Part shown: positions 37,394 to 45,589 of the stretch, piece after piece | How positions within the stretch are numbered: position 1 is the stretch's first letter | Layout: each line of letters starts with the position of its first letter | NCBI GenBank assembly: GCA_964370315.1 | Contig: CAYJIS010000001.1 | Span: 1 to 64,000 of the forward strand | Reading direction: 5' to 3' | Length of the DNA stretch: 64,000 bases | Source of the DNA: CAYJFX01 sp964370315 | GTDB taxonomy: Bacteria; Spirochaetota; Spirochaetia; Treponematales; Treponemataceae | Notes under the pieces: generated by a model | What the model was told of the DNA's origin: nothing | The model's database searches: none | Seen by the model: only the letters and a program-made list of their open reading frames with translations | Position numbers and translations under genes: made by a program

Positions 37394-37420
37394 ACATCGG
37401 CATGTAATTGTAAATTATTA
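37394..37420 (-). promoter_or_regulatory. Sigma-28 (FliA)-like promoter of the acidic protein-Maf operon
   Basis: On the minus strand TAATAATT (37420-37413), 11 nt, GCCGATGT (37401-37394), close to the FliA consensus TAAAGTTT-N11-GCCGATAA. The predicted start is about 26 nt before ATG 37361. Confidence 0.55.
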
Positions 37421-37523
37421 AGCTTTTACAATTTTTTTTTGAGTTTATTTCAATTACTCTTAGTTATATTATAACACACTTTTACTATTCAAGAAAAGAG
37501 CAAATGTGCCGAAAATGTAAAAT

Positions 37524-37985
37524 ATGAGTCGCTTTCAATTATTATTTTCAGCCTGTTGTGCTGTATTTGTGTATGTATGTATTTCAATTTTAGGAGGCCA
37601 AGAAGGTATCTGGGCCTATAGTCAATTACAAGAACATAAAATTATGTTGTCTCAACACGTTACATCTTTGCAAATTGTTAACGAGCAGTTAACTATTGAT
37701 TCTAATGCATTAAGAAGTGATAAAGATGTATTAAAAGCGTATGCAAAAAAAATGGGATTTGTAAGCGAAGGTGAAAAGTTATTAAAAATAAGTGGATTTG
37801 CAGATACTCCGGCATTTGCTTATAATGCTGGCACAAAGATTCTTAGACCTTCTATTGTATTTGTTCCAGATTGGCTCGCTAAAAGCATAGGTTTTTTTGT
37901 ATTTATAAGTATTAACGCTATTGCATCTTTATTATATTTAAAAAAAAGTATAAAAACATATGATCCTATACAAAACGCATCCTGA
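37524..37985 (+). CDS. FtsB/DivIC-family septum formation initiator
   Basis: A 153-residue protein with an N-terminal membrane segment (about 5-25), a coiled coil (about 33-70), and the family closing pattern AYAKKMGFVSEGEKLLKI. It would join FtsL and FtsQ in the divisome. Unlike standard FtsB it has a second membrane segment near the C-terminus (about 120-140, SIGFFVFISINAIASLLYL), so both ends may be cytoplasmic. No Shine-Dalgarno sequence; a weak TTCAAG-N17-GAAAAT stands seven nt before the ATG. It overlaps tsaC by 26 bases. Confidence 0.78.
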   Translation: MSRFQLLFSACCAVFVYVCISILGGQEGIWAYSQLQEHKIMLSQHVTSLQIVNEQLTIDSNALRSDKDVLKAYAKKMGFVSEGEKLLKISGFADTPAFAYNAGTKILRPSIVFVPDWLAKSIGFFVFISINAIASLLYLKKSIKTYDPIQNAS

Positions 37986-38520
37986 CACCATCCACAAAAC
38001 CAGTAAAGCTCTTATAGAAGGCAAAGTTGTAATTATTCCAACTGACACCGTTTATGGCTTTTCTGGAATAGTTCCCATAAGTGATGCATTAATACGAAAT
38101 ATAAAAGGAAGAGAAGAAACAAAACCTTTTATTCAATTAGTTGCTAGCGCAAAAGACATAGCACACTATTCTAATACCCCTATTCCATCAAAAATAGCAC
38201 ATCACATGCCTGGTCCACTTACAATAATAGTTAAGAATATGCATGATGATGGTACGACTGCATTCCGTTGTCCTGATGACCCGTGGTTACAAAAGTTATT
38301 GCAAATTTGCAAAAAACCGCTATACACCACAAGTGTAAATAGATCTGGAAAAGAAATAATACACAATGTTCTCGAAATGGAAAAAGAATTTTCAAATGAA
38401 GTTTTTTGTATAGTTGATGCTCAAATACCTGACATTAAAAACCAAGTACCATCTACTATTGTGGATATCACAAATAATTCTATTAACATCATTAGACAAG
38501 GTAGCATCTATATAAACTAA
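37960..38520 (+). CDS. tsaC: Threonylcarbamoyl-AMP synthase (TsaC/Sua5/YrdC family)
   Basis: A 186-residue enzyme of the t6A tRNA-modification pathway, making threonylcarbamoyl-AMP from threonine, bicarbonate and ATP. Motifs visible are PTDTVYGFSG at 31-40, KGREETKPF, PGPLTIIV, TTSVNRSGK and PSTIVDI. The length fits the single-domain TsaC form, without the Sua5 C-terminal domain. The start lies within the ftsB-like gene, with no ribosome-binding site; a TATAAA five nt upstream may be an internal leaderless promoter but has no good -35. Confidence 0.92.
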   Translation: MILYKTHPDTIHKTSKALIEGKVVIIPTDTVYGFSGIVPISDALIRNIKGREETKPFIQLVASAKDIAHYSNTPIPSKIAHHMPGPLTIIVKNMHDDGTTAFRCPDDPWLQKLLQICKKPLYTTSVNRSGKEIIHNVLEMEKEFSNEVFCIVDAQIPDIKNQVPSTIVDITNNSINIIRQGSIYIN

Positions 38521-38527
38521 ATACGTT

Positions 38528-39409
38528 TTAACGCTGCCAACGAACTGGGATTTCATCTTCTACAACATTAAGGTTTCCACTTTCATCATACTCTGCAACA
38601 TAAGTATGCTTAACTCCGCTGAGCAAATTTTCATTTTCAATGGTTAGTTCCCATTTAATTGGATTTACTTCCAAAGCTTTTACAAGGGCAACTTCCCGTG
38701 GCAATTCAGGAAAAAAGGATGCATTGGCTTTGCTTTCTTGTAAGGCAACCAATGTTTCACCTTCTTGGGCTATAGTAATATTCATACTTGCACCATTTTC
38801 AAAAATCACAAACCCTCTTCCACCTCTTAAAATAACAACCTTTTCAATATATTGCTCACCTTTCCATGTGCCAAATAAGTTGGTAATTGTTACTTGCTCA
38901 TTCGAAATACTCTGTGATGTATTTTGACTTTGCGAATATGAAACGTCACTTGAAGATGCATCATCTAAACTTGCTAACAAATCATTTAAGTTCTTTTTTG
39001 CATCTAGTAAAACTTTATAATCTTCTTCGTATATATAACTTGCAGTAAACTCTTTGTCAATTTCAAAATCTATTATATGCAATATAGAATTCCACCTTCC
39101 ATCTTTTTCAAATACTTCAGCATAAAAAACAAGAGAACTTGTGCCTTCAAAAATATCTAAGACTGCATCAGTGTATAATGTATTTCTTCTGTCATAAACA
39201 GTATACGAATTGTCTATTTGAAACTGTGAATAAAATAAATCTGTAGATATAGTAGCAACTGAATCTTGGGCTAAATTTATCTGAGTTCCATAAAAATAAA
39301 GATTCCTCTTGCCACTAGCTTGCGAATGTAGTGGACTTACAATAGAGAATAATAGTAGTGTTTGCACCACAAAGCATACTATTTTTGCTTTGTAATTTTG
39401 TAACATCAT
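38528..39409 (-). CDS. Secreted protein of unknown function
   Basis: A 293-residue protein with a clear signal peptide (residues about 5-28, ending SPLHSQA). The mature part has a possible first domain with FYGTQINLAQ, a Ser-rich linker near 145-160 (SSSDVSYSQSQNTSQS), and a C-terminal beta-rich domain with paired strands and two WxxxxQ/WELTI-like turns. It begins directly after the smpB stop (AAGG then ATG), so it is co-transcribed with smpB. Cleavage after SQA would leave it periplasmic; an outer-membrane anchoring role is not indicated. Confidence 0.72.
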   Translation of the reverse strand: MMLQNYKAKIVCFVVQTLLLFSIVSPLHSQASGKRNLYFYGTQINLAQDSVATISTDLFYSQFQIDNSYTVYDRRNTLYTDAVLDIFEGTSSLVFYAEVFEKDGRWNSILHIIDFEIDKEFTASYIYEEDYKVLLDAKKNLNDLLASLDDASSSDVSYSQSQNTSQSISNEQVTITNLFGTWKGEQYIEKVVILRGGRGFVIFENGASMNITIAQEGETLVALQESKANASFFPELPREVALVKALEVNPIKWELTIENENLLSGVKHTYVAEYDESGNLNVVEDEIPVRWQR

Positions 39410-39410
39410 G

Positions 39411-39878
39411 TTAACCTTGCAAGTCCTTTCTAAACTCCCTTTGCATATCACGTGTTATATCACGGTCTCGAATATCAGAGCGTTTATCATACATCTTTTT
39501 ACCTCGGCATAAGCCCAAAGAAACTTTAAGCCTACCGTTTTTAAGATAAAAATCTAGTGGTATTAATGTAACACCTTTTTCATCGACTTTTCTCTTTAAG
39601 CGTTTTATTTCATCACGTTTAAGCAGAAGCTTTTTATGCCTCTCTGGTGCATGATTAAATATAGATGAAAACACATACTCTGAAATATGCCAATTTTTAA
39701 CCCATACTTCATTATTTATAATTTCGGCAAAGGCATCTGGAAAAGACATGTTTCCTGCTTTTACAGATTTTACTTCTGTCCCTTTTAATTCAACACCACA
39801 CTCAATAGACTCTTCAACTGAATAATTAAAGCGTGCTTTACGATTTTGTGCTATTGTTTTTATTCCGCCTTTACTCAT
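39411..39878 (-). CDS. smpB: SsrA-binding protein SmpB
   Basis: The partner of tmRNA in ribosome rescue. The 155-residue protein has the expected oligonucleotide-binding barrel: KTIAQNRKARFNYSVEESIECG, LKGTEVKSVKAGN, HISEYVFSSIFNHAPERHKKLLL and GVTLIPLDFYLKNGRLKVSLGLCRGKKMYDKR. The basic C-terminal tail that mimics the mRNA path follows. A longer frame to 39926 exists; ATG 39878 is the family start and lies six nt after a -10 element, with no Shine-Dalgarno sequence. The ssrA gene itself is not in this window as far as I can see. Confidence 0.96.
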   Translation of the reverse strand: MSKGGIKTIAQNRKARFNYSVEESIECGVELKGTEVKSVKAGNMSFPDAFAEIINNEVWVKNWHISEYVFSSIFNHAPERHKKLLLKRDEIKRLKRKVDEKGVTLIPLDFYLKNGRLKVSLGLCRGKKMYDKRSDIRDRDITRDMQREFRKDLQG

Positions 39879-39884
39879 ATATAT

Positions 39885-39913
39885 AGTATACGATAAGTTT
39901 AAAAAACCCTCAA
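39885..39913 (-). promoter_or_regulatory. Leaderless-type promoter of smpB
   Basis: On the minus strand TTGAGG (39913-39908), 17 nt, TATACT (39890-39885), six nt, ATG 39878. Confidence 0.62.
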
Positions 39914-39960
39914 GAGGTATTAACATATTTTTCGAAAAACTTTTTTTAATGTAAAATACA

Positions 39961-39989
39961 TTGAATTAAAATCTTAAATAGTGTATAAT
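39961..39989 (+). promoter_or_regulatory. Promoter of the outer-membrane protein gene
   Basis: TTGAAT (39961-39966), 17 nt, perfect TATAAT (39984-39989). The leader is about 39 nt and has GGAGG before the ATG, so this one is a conventional leadered gene. Confidence 0.75.
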
Positions 39990-40034
39990 AATAGACAGAT
40001 TATTTCAACTTATCAGATATTGGAGGTATAAGTC

Positions 40035-40883
40035 ATGAAAAAACTATGTATATCTATTGCAATTATTTTAATTAGCTCACAGCTTGTCTTCTCACAAGTA
40101 GCAGCCACAATTAATAAAAGTGCAAGCGATTTTACAGTTGAACTTACTGAAACTATTATGAATGCATCAGTTAGTCAAAATGTATATGCAGATGCATTTA
40201 TCGGAAAATTTTTGCCATCAATTCCACCGCACTTTGCTGCAGGAATTAACACAAATGTGATGTCATTAGATATTAGTACATTAGCGGATGCAGCTAGCGA
40301 ACTAAATATTAAAATCCCAGATTCAGCAGTACTTCCTTTTTTTACAATAGATGCACGAATCGGAGGATTTTTTCTTCCTTTTGATGTTGGGGCAACATTT
40401 ATAAAAACTCCAAAAGTAAGCCTTTTTGGAATGTCTGCAGATTATTTTACAATTGGAGCAGATATACGATATGCTTTACTTGAACAAACTGTACTACTCC
40501 CTAATGTTTCACTTGGAGTTGCATACTATCACAGTGAAGGTTTTTTTAGTGCAAAATCAGGAAGTAATTCAATTGAATTTGCTCAAAATATGAACATGCT
40601 AAGTATTTCTGCTCAAGTTTCTAAAGACATACTTATTATCACTCCTTTTGTAGGGGGACGCTTTACATTAGTAGATGCAGAAAACACCTATAAATGGAAC
40701 ACTGCTGTGGCAGGTCTCAATGGTGCTGGTGTATATATGCCTGAGTTTGGAGATAAGTACAGTGTAAATGTTTATGGTGGTGTAGGAGTAAACTTAGTCT
40801 TTGTTACAATAACACCAGGTGTTACATATGATGTTATGAATGAAATTGTCGGCGGTACAATTAGTGCACGTTTCCAACTTTAA
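40035..40883 (+). CDS. Probable outer-membrane beta-barrel protein
   Basis: A 282-residue protein with a signal peptide (1-20, cleavage after LVFSQ region). The body has alternating amphipathic strands (FFTIDARIGGFFLPFDVGATF, YFTIGADIRYALL, LPNVSLGVAYYHS, ISAQVSKDILIITPFVGGRF, VNVYGGVGVNLVFVTITPGVTYD) and ends in GTISARFQL. That is the look of a small 8-12-strand outer-membrane barrel, close in style to the OmpW/opacity type. It is a single gene with its own promoter, ribosome-binding site and terminator. Surface exposure in the spirochaete is plausible but unproven. Confidence 0.72.
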   Translation: MKKLCISIAIILISSQLVFSQVAATINKSASDFTVELTETIMNASVSQNVYADAFIGKFLPSIPPHFAAGINTNVMSLDISTLADAASELNIKIPDSAVLPFFTIDARIGGFFLPFDVGATFIKTPKVSLFGMSADYFTIGADIRYALLEQTVLLPNVSLGVAYYHSEGFFSAKSGSNSIEFAQNMNMLSISAQVSKDILIITPFVGGRFTLVDAENTYKWNTAVAGLNGAGVYMPEFGDKYSVNVYGGVGVNLVFVTITPGVTYDVMNEIVGGTISARFQL

Positions 40884-40903
40884 TAGTTTATAAGAATCAA
40901 AAT

Positions 40904-40936
40904 AAAAGGCAACAATATATTTTTGTTGCCTTTTTT
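40904..40936. terminator. Bidirectional terminator
   Basis: A 10-bp stem, AAGGCAACAA (40906-40915) with TTGTTGCCTT (40923-40932). T follows on plus and T-rich sequence on minus. It separates the beta-barrel gene from the convergent end of the flagellar cluster. Confidence 0.82.
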
Positions 40937-41546
40937 AATCCCTGTATAAATCAATTATCAACTGCGCTTCAGTTTCTGAACACCCCAACTGTGAAGCAAT
41001 GTAATCGCTCGTAAATCCTTGAGCTGCATATTGTAATACCCTTTGCTTAAATGAGATACTTTTTATTGGACTCTCCTCTACTTCGTTAATAGTTGGAATA
41101 TCCTTAAATTGAATATCGACATTGTCAACTGAACGTACAGGTTCAAATTCTATTGAAAGCTGAGCAGTATTTAATCTAGTATCCTTCTGTTCATTAGAAC
41201 TCATATTTTGATAAGCTTGTGCAACTTTTTTTTCTTTTGAATTGGACAAACGTTGTAATAATTCTTTTTCTCTTTTTTTTCCCTTTTCTTGACCATGTGC
41301 TAAAAGCAACCTTTTATCTGCTTCTTCAATTAAAGACTTTAAACCAGTTATACGAGCTTCAATGAGGGTAATATCTTCATCAGCGGTTTTATTAATTTCA
41401 ATGAGTAGCTTTTCTACTTCATTTTTTATATCAGCGAGCAAAACTTGAGGTGAAAAAGTTCTTTTTAGTCGCGTAAAAAAAACTGCCCAAAGAGATAAAT
41501 TTACGAGTGTAATTATTATTAATAAAACTGCTTCACCTGATACCAT
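40935..41546 (-). CDS. DUF6115-like membrane-anchored coiled-coil protein
   Basis: A 203-residue protein. It has an N-terminal membrane helix (about 5-25), a coiled coil (about 35-105), a charged linker, and a C-terminal helix-turn-helix-like unit (about 168-200, VLQYAAQGFTSDYIASQLGCSETEAQLIIDLY). That unit is the mark of DUF6115-type proteins found next to flagellar genes in spirochaetes and Firmicutes. Four bases separate it from the upstream small gene. It is the last gene of the flagellar cluster. Its role is unknown. Confidence 0.72.
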   Translation of the reverse strand: MVSGEAVLLIIITLVNLSLWAVFFTRLKRTFSPQVLLADIKNEVEKLLIEINKTADEDITLIEARITGLKSLIEEADKRLLLAHGQEKGKKREKELLQRLSNSKEKKVAQAYQNMSSNEQKDTRLNTAQLSIEFEPVRSVDNVDIQFKDIPTINEVEESPIKSISFKQRVLQYAAQGFTSDYIASQLGCSETEAQLIIDLYRD

Positions 41547-41550
41547 ATAC

Positions 41551-41883
41551 TTACCCTGTTATATCAATATGTTGACCTAAATTAGGGTCTGTAATAATTT
41601 GTTTACTGTCAAGTAATTTTTCACCGAGTTCTTCTTGGGATTTACGTTCTGTCTCAGAATCCTGAGTCTCGGCATCTGAAGAGTTTCTATCTTTAATTTG
41701 TAAAGGTCCCTCATCATCGGCAGTAGTTTTCTCAACAGCTTTTGCTTGTTCTTGTAAACGCTTAGAGTTTTCCTCTTGCTGAATGGCACCTTGCAATTGC
41801 ATTCCTTGCTGACTTTGAGTTAATTTTGAAACTTTTTCAAGCGATGTATACATCGTCTGCAAATCAATGGGTTGAATAGCCAT
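41551..41883 (-). CDS. Small conserved protein of the flagellar cluster
   Basis: A 110-residue soluble protein with one visible helix (MAIQPIDLQTMYTSLEKVSK) followed by a Gln/Glu-rich, probably coiled or disordered body and an IDITG tail. I start at ATG 41883, where the ordered helix begins; the ORF extends to 41952 inside fapA but those codons read in the wrong frame of a conserved gene. It overlaps the end of fapA by 20 bases. I do not recognise the family; position suggests a flagellar accessory role. Confidence 0.62.
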   Translation of the reverse strand: MAIQPIDLQTMYTSLEKVSKLTQSQQGMQLQGAIQQEENSKRLQEQAKAVEKTTADDEGPLQIKDRNSSDAETQDSETERKSQEELGEKLLDSKQIITDPNLGQHIDITG

Positions 41884-43837
41884 CAGGTACTCGCACTTCA
41901 TCGGTAGTAGCTGCTTGTTCATACTTACCATACCGAATAAAACCGTCTTCATAAAAGAAGGTTACAGCCTTAGTTTCATTTCGTATATCTTCTCTTACAT
42001 CACGAATGTTAATTTTTACACCTGGATACACAGCGCCTGATGCAGATACAGTACCAACTACTTTTAGTTCTCGCAAATGATCTTGTAATTCTTGAATTTC
42101 TGCAGACATTTCATCTACATCGTGATGAATTTCTTGCTTTCTAGACATAAGATTTGATAGATTCTCTTCTTTTTCCGGTGATAAGTTTTTACGTATTTTC
42201 TTTTGTTGTTCTAATGTTTGAACATCAAGCTCTATTTCATTTAATTCTTTTATGAGATTAGCTTGTTTTTCAGTCAATTCATCTAGACGTTTTTTAGCTT
42301 TAGGATCATAACCTACTGATAAATTGGTTTCGCTTGCTCCTGCATTATTACCAATTGTTTTTGCTCTAATTTCTTCAGTTGCAAATAGGTGGCCACCAAT
42401 AATACTTGCCCTTTTTCCTTGTACAAATATTTTTTTATTACTTGTAACATTTGAATTAATAATACCATCACGAACTACAATAAAATCTTCTGCTTCAACT
42501 GTACAGTTTTGAATAAACTTCGCCCACATAGACTTACCAGAACGTACAAGCCCTTGGTCCTTACCCATAACTCCAAGTGATACTATAATATCGCCATCAG
42601 CTTCTACAATGCTATTTCCAACTGTCCCATATATCTCAATATTACCTGAAGCTTTAACATGAAATCCATCTTCAACATTACCTTTAATAATAACGGTTCC
42701 AAGGAATGTAATATTACCTGTTTTAATATTAACACCATCAACTTCCATAACTGGCTCTACATTAACTTTATCATTAACCAATAATACTTGCCCATTCACA
42801 GAAGCAACAATTGTTCTACCATCATTATCTAAACGAACATTTTTACCTAGTGGAATTACAATATCTTTTCCATTTTTAGCTTCGAGATACTTACCTAATA
42901 AGGTTCTACCCGGTTTTCCTCTTTCTGGTAGCATTTTTTGCGCAAGAGGTTGCCCTTCTACAACATTTTGAATAAGGTTTAATTCTTTATAGTCAACTTG
43001 GCCTGAATCTGACTCACTCATATGTAATTTAGATCTATCAGTTTCAAAATTATATGCAATATAAGCATCGTTACCATCTACTGGTTCTAAACCTTCTGCT
43101 ACAACAAACGGAACACCATATACGGGATTGTCAACAAACTCAATCATTTTTTCTTTTACGATTCCAGTTGTTATACCTTGAGCGTGCAACATTTTCTCGA
43201 TACGTTCTTCGGATATATCTGCTCCACCAATTGCTGGTGCAGTAGCAACGATACTTGCTTTCATTTCATCACTTGATAAATCAACATAAAATGTTGCATC
43301 GCCTGCTTGATTATGAGTGTATTCACCAATAGGCTCATACACTCCGTTAGTTGAATTTTTGACATATTTTTTTACTAAGGATTCATCTATTGAGGTTGTA
43401 TCACTTCTAGATAGGTTTTCTAATAAAATTTTAGCATCAACAGGTTGTCCATTTCCTGTAGGTGCTACAACTTTTATATGTATTTGAGATGCAAAGCGAT
43501 GAATATAGAATATTCCATCTATATCCTTAACAATCTCTTCTTGTCCATAAGCCTCTAGTCCTGCTAAATTACCCGTAGCAGCTTTTTCAATATTTTTTGA
43601 ATATGTTGGATTTTCATATACTCGTAAGGCCCAAGGTTTTTTCATAAGAGACATAAACCCCTTATAACCTTGTTCTAAAACTTCATACTCTAAGTATGAA
43701 ACTCTGCTTTGTAACTGTATAGCAGCATCTGCAAGGGCTTCTTCTAAACTGTCTGCATGCACATCCACATAACGAATCTTCCTATCTTTTTCAAATTGAG
43801 ATTCCATGTCGACACGAAGTTTTTCTAATGTTATCAC
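41864..43837 (-). CDS. fapA: FapA-family (DUF342) flagellar assembly protein
   Basis: A 657-residue cytoplasmic protein. An N-terminal domain (about 15-75) of Jag-N/DUF342-N type precedes the central FapA repeats (about 240-470), which read as a stack of short beta-helix rungs (GNITFLGTVIIKGNVEDGFHVKASGNIEIYG shown in parts). A coiled coil (about 535-605) and a closing VSASGAVYPGVKINIRD strand follow. FapA proteins sit in spirochaete flagellar loci, and a FapA homologue in Vibrio influences polar localisation. GTG start at 43837 with GGGGGG upstream. It begins 16 nt after the fliA stop. Confidence 0.85.
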   Translation of the reverse strand: MITLEKLRVDMESQFEKDRKIRYVDVHADSLEEALADAAIQLQSRVSYLEYEVLEQGYKGFMSLMKKPWALRVYENPTYSKNIEKAATGNLAGLEAYGQEEIVKDIDGIFYIHRFASQIHIKVVAPTGNGQPVDAKILLENLSRSDTTSIDESLVKKYVKNSTNGVYEPIGEYTHNQAGDATFYVDLSSDEMKASIVATAPAIGGADISEERIEKMLHAQGITTGIVKEKMIEFVDNPVYGVPFVVAEGLEPVDGNDAYIAYNFETDRSKLHMSESDSGQVDYKELNLIQNVVEGQPLAQKMLPERGKPGRTLLGKYLEAKNGKDIVIPLGKNVRLDNDGRTIVASVNGQVLLVNDKVNVEPVMEVDGVNIKTGNITFLGTVIIKGNVEDGFHVKASGNIEIYGTVGNSIVEADGDIIVSLGVMGKDQGLVRSGKSMWAKFIQNCTVEAEDFIVVRDGIINSNVTSNKKIFVQGKRASIIGGHLFATEEIRAKTIGNNAGASETNLSVGYDPKAKKRLDELTEKQANLIKELNEIELDVQTLEQQKKIRKNLSPEKEENLSNLMSRKQEIHHDVDEMSAEIQELQDHLRELKVVGTVSASGAVYPGVKINIRDVREDIRNETKAVTFFYEDGFIRYGKYEQAATTDEVRVPDGYSTH

Positions 43838-43853
43838 CCTTGCCCCCCGTTAC

Positions 43854-44642
43854 CTACATTATACCTTTTCTAACATTAGTTAATTTTGCCCTTAGGCGCA
43901 TATTTGCTTTTGTATGTAATTGAGAAATTCTAGACTCACTTACTTGTAATACTTGACCAATTTCTTTAAATGTTAGGTCTTCATGATAGTACAATACTAA
44001 TACCATCTTTTCTTTTTCGGGTAAATCATTAATTGCTTCCATAATAACCCGTTTAACTTCTTCTCTTTCTACTATTACATCAGGGTTTAAACTAGCTGGT
44101 GATTCTATACTGTCACCAATTGACATTCTATCTGAAGATTCACCAGAATACCATACATCATTTAAAGATAAAACACTTGTTCCAGATACCTTTAAAACGG
44201 TATTATTAAATGCTTCAAGTGTTACACCCATTGCACTAGCAACTTCTTCATCACTAGCAGGCCTTCCTAATCTGGCTTCTAACTCACCGATTGTGTCTTC
44301 TATTTCCCTTGACTTTTGTCTAACAGAACGAGGCACCCAGTCAAGCTGTCGAAGCTCATCAAAAATAGCTCCACGTATACGAGTTACTGCATACGTTTTA
44401 AACTTAACTTTCTTTTCGGGATCAAATTTATTTATTGCATCTAATAATCCAAATTGACCAAAACCAACTAAATCATCAAATTCAACACTACTTGGCATAT
44501 TAACCGCTACTTTCCCAGCAACGTATTTAACCAAAGGCATGTACTGTCGAATAAATGCATCCCTAAGTTGCATAGACTTAGTTTTTTTGAATTCCACCCA
44601 GAGTTCTTCTTCTGTTTTTTGCTCATAGAGCGAAGTAACCAT
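43854..44642 (-). CDS. fliA: Flagellar sigma factor sigma-28 (FliA/WhiG)
   Basis: A 262-residue sigma-70-family factor of the FliA branch. Region 2 has MPLVKYVAGKVAVNMP and FDDLVGFGQFGLLDAINKFDPEKKVKFKTYAVTRIRGAI (given in parts), region 3 follows, and region 4 closes with EKMVLVLYYHEDLTFKEIG and the helix-turn-helix VLQVSESRISQLHTKA. It directs late flagellar and motility transcription. AAGGGTG stands about seven nt before the ATG. A matching promoter appears at 37394-37420. No FlgM gene is seen here. Confidence 0.95.
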   Translation of the reverse strand: MVTSLYEQKTEEELWVEFKKTKSMQLRDAFIRQYMPLVKYVAGKVAVNMPSSVEFDDLVGFGQFGLLDAINKFDPEKKVKFKTYAVTRIRGAIFDELRQLDWVPRSVRQKSREIEDTIGELEARLGRPASDEEVASAMGVTLEAFNNTVLKVSGTSVLSLNDVWYSGESSDRMSIGDSIESPASLNPDVIVEREEVKRVIMEAINDLPEKEKMVLVLYYHEDLTFKEIGQVLQVSESRISQLHTKANMRLRAKLTNVRKGIM

Positions 44643-44671
44643 CTTATTACACCCTTATATTTTATAGTCCT

Positions 44672-45457
44672 CTACATATCTTTTACCAAAGCTGTCCGTA
44701 TTGCAGCTGCAATTTCTTTCGCATCACCCATTTCCGAAACGGCAGTAGGTTCACTTGGCCTTACTTGTCCAGTTTGTGCAAAGACAGAATCTTGGATTAC
44801 ATCATCCTCTGAACTCGGCATTCCTTCTTCGTCAACTACGAAATTATCAATATCAGGAAGAACATCAAGTTCTGAGTTTGAATTATCTTCTTCTGCGGCC
44901 ACTGTTTCCATTTGTACGTCAGAGTTACCTACAGGAGCTCCCACAGAATCACTAAAACGCTCTGACTCACTACCTTCCATAGAGGTCTCAGTAGAAACTG
45001 TTGGAATAACACTAGCTGCCACACCATCAAGTGAAGCACTTTGAAAACCAGTACCATCCGGAGTAACATCATCAATACTTGCTAAATCACTAACATTTTC
45101 AACGGAATTAGTGACACTCTGCGTTTCTGTTACCCTATTTTCATTACCAAATGCACCTACATTAAAAGACGGTGCAGCAGTACTATCTGGTAAATCATCA
45201 TCTACCACAATATCAACTGTTTTGCCTTGAATTGGCTCAGCATTACTTGAAGCTGGGGCTTGCTCAACTGCCACAGATGTCGTCAAAAACTTATTGTAAA
45301 TAAATCCTGCTCCAACTGCAAGCACAGAAAAAACTAAACCTGAAAACAAGGCTCTCAATAGTATCACGCCAAAGTTAACGCCACCTATCAAACCCGCTAT
45401 AAAAGATAAAATAAACCCCACAATAAAAACTGTAGCAATATTTTTCAGATTTATCAT
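44672..45457 (-). CDS. Hypothetical membrane protein of the flagellar cluster
   Basis: A 261-residue protein. Two N-terminal membrane segments (about 8-25 and 30-52) are followed by a long acidic, Ser/Val/Asp-rich, probably disordered region. The C-terminus ends with a short predicted helix (MGDAKEIAAAIRTALVKDM). I do not recognise a family. GGGGG stands four nt before the ATG. Its own promoter shares an initially transcribed motif with the flhA promoter. The fliA ATG lies 29 nt beyond its stop, so the two are probably co-transcribed. Confidence 0.68.
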   Translation of the reverse strand: MINLKNIATVFIVGFILSFIAGLIGGVNFGVILLRALFSGLVFSVLAVGAGFIYNKFLTTSVAVEQAPASSNAEPIQGKTVDIVVDDDLPDSTAAPSFNVGAFGNENRVTETQSVTNSVENVSDLASIDDVTPDGTGFQSASLDGVAASVIPTVSTETSMEGSESERFSDSVGAPVGNSDVQMETVAAEEDNSNSELDVLPDIDNFVVDEEGMPSSEDDVIQDSVFAQTGQVRPSEPTAVSEMGDAKEIAAAIRTALVKDM

Positions 45458-45480
45458 ATTCCCCCTGCCTACTATAGACT

Positions 45481-45509
45481 ACAATAGTCTAATTGTATTG
45501 ACACCCCAA
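45481..45509 (-). promoter_or_regulatory. Promoter of the fliA-fapA sub-operon
   Basis: On the minus strand TTGGGG (45509-45504), 17 nt, TATTGT (45486-45481), then TATAGTAGG as in the flhA promoter. A hairpin AGACTA/TAGTCT (45476-45490) overlaps the -10. Confidence 0.5.
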
Positions 45510-45589
45510 TTTATATATAGCCACAATTTGGCTCCATTCTTTAAGCTTAAGGCAAAAATGCCAAAACGTCAAGCTCATTTGTCACACTT

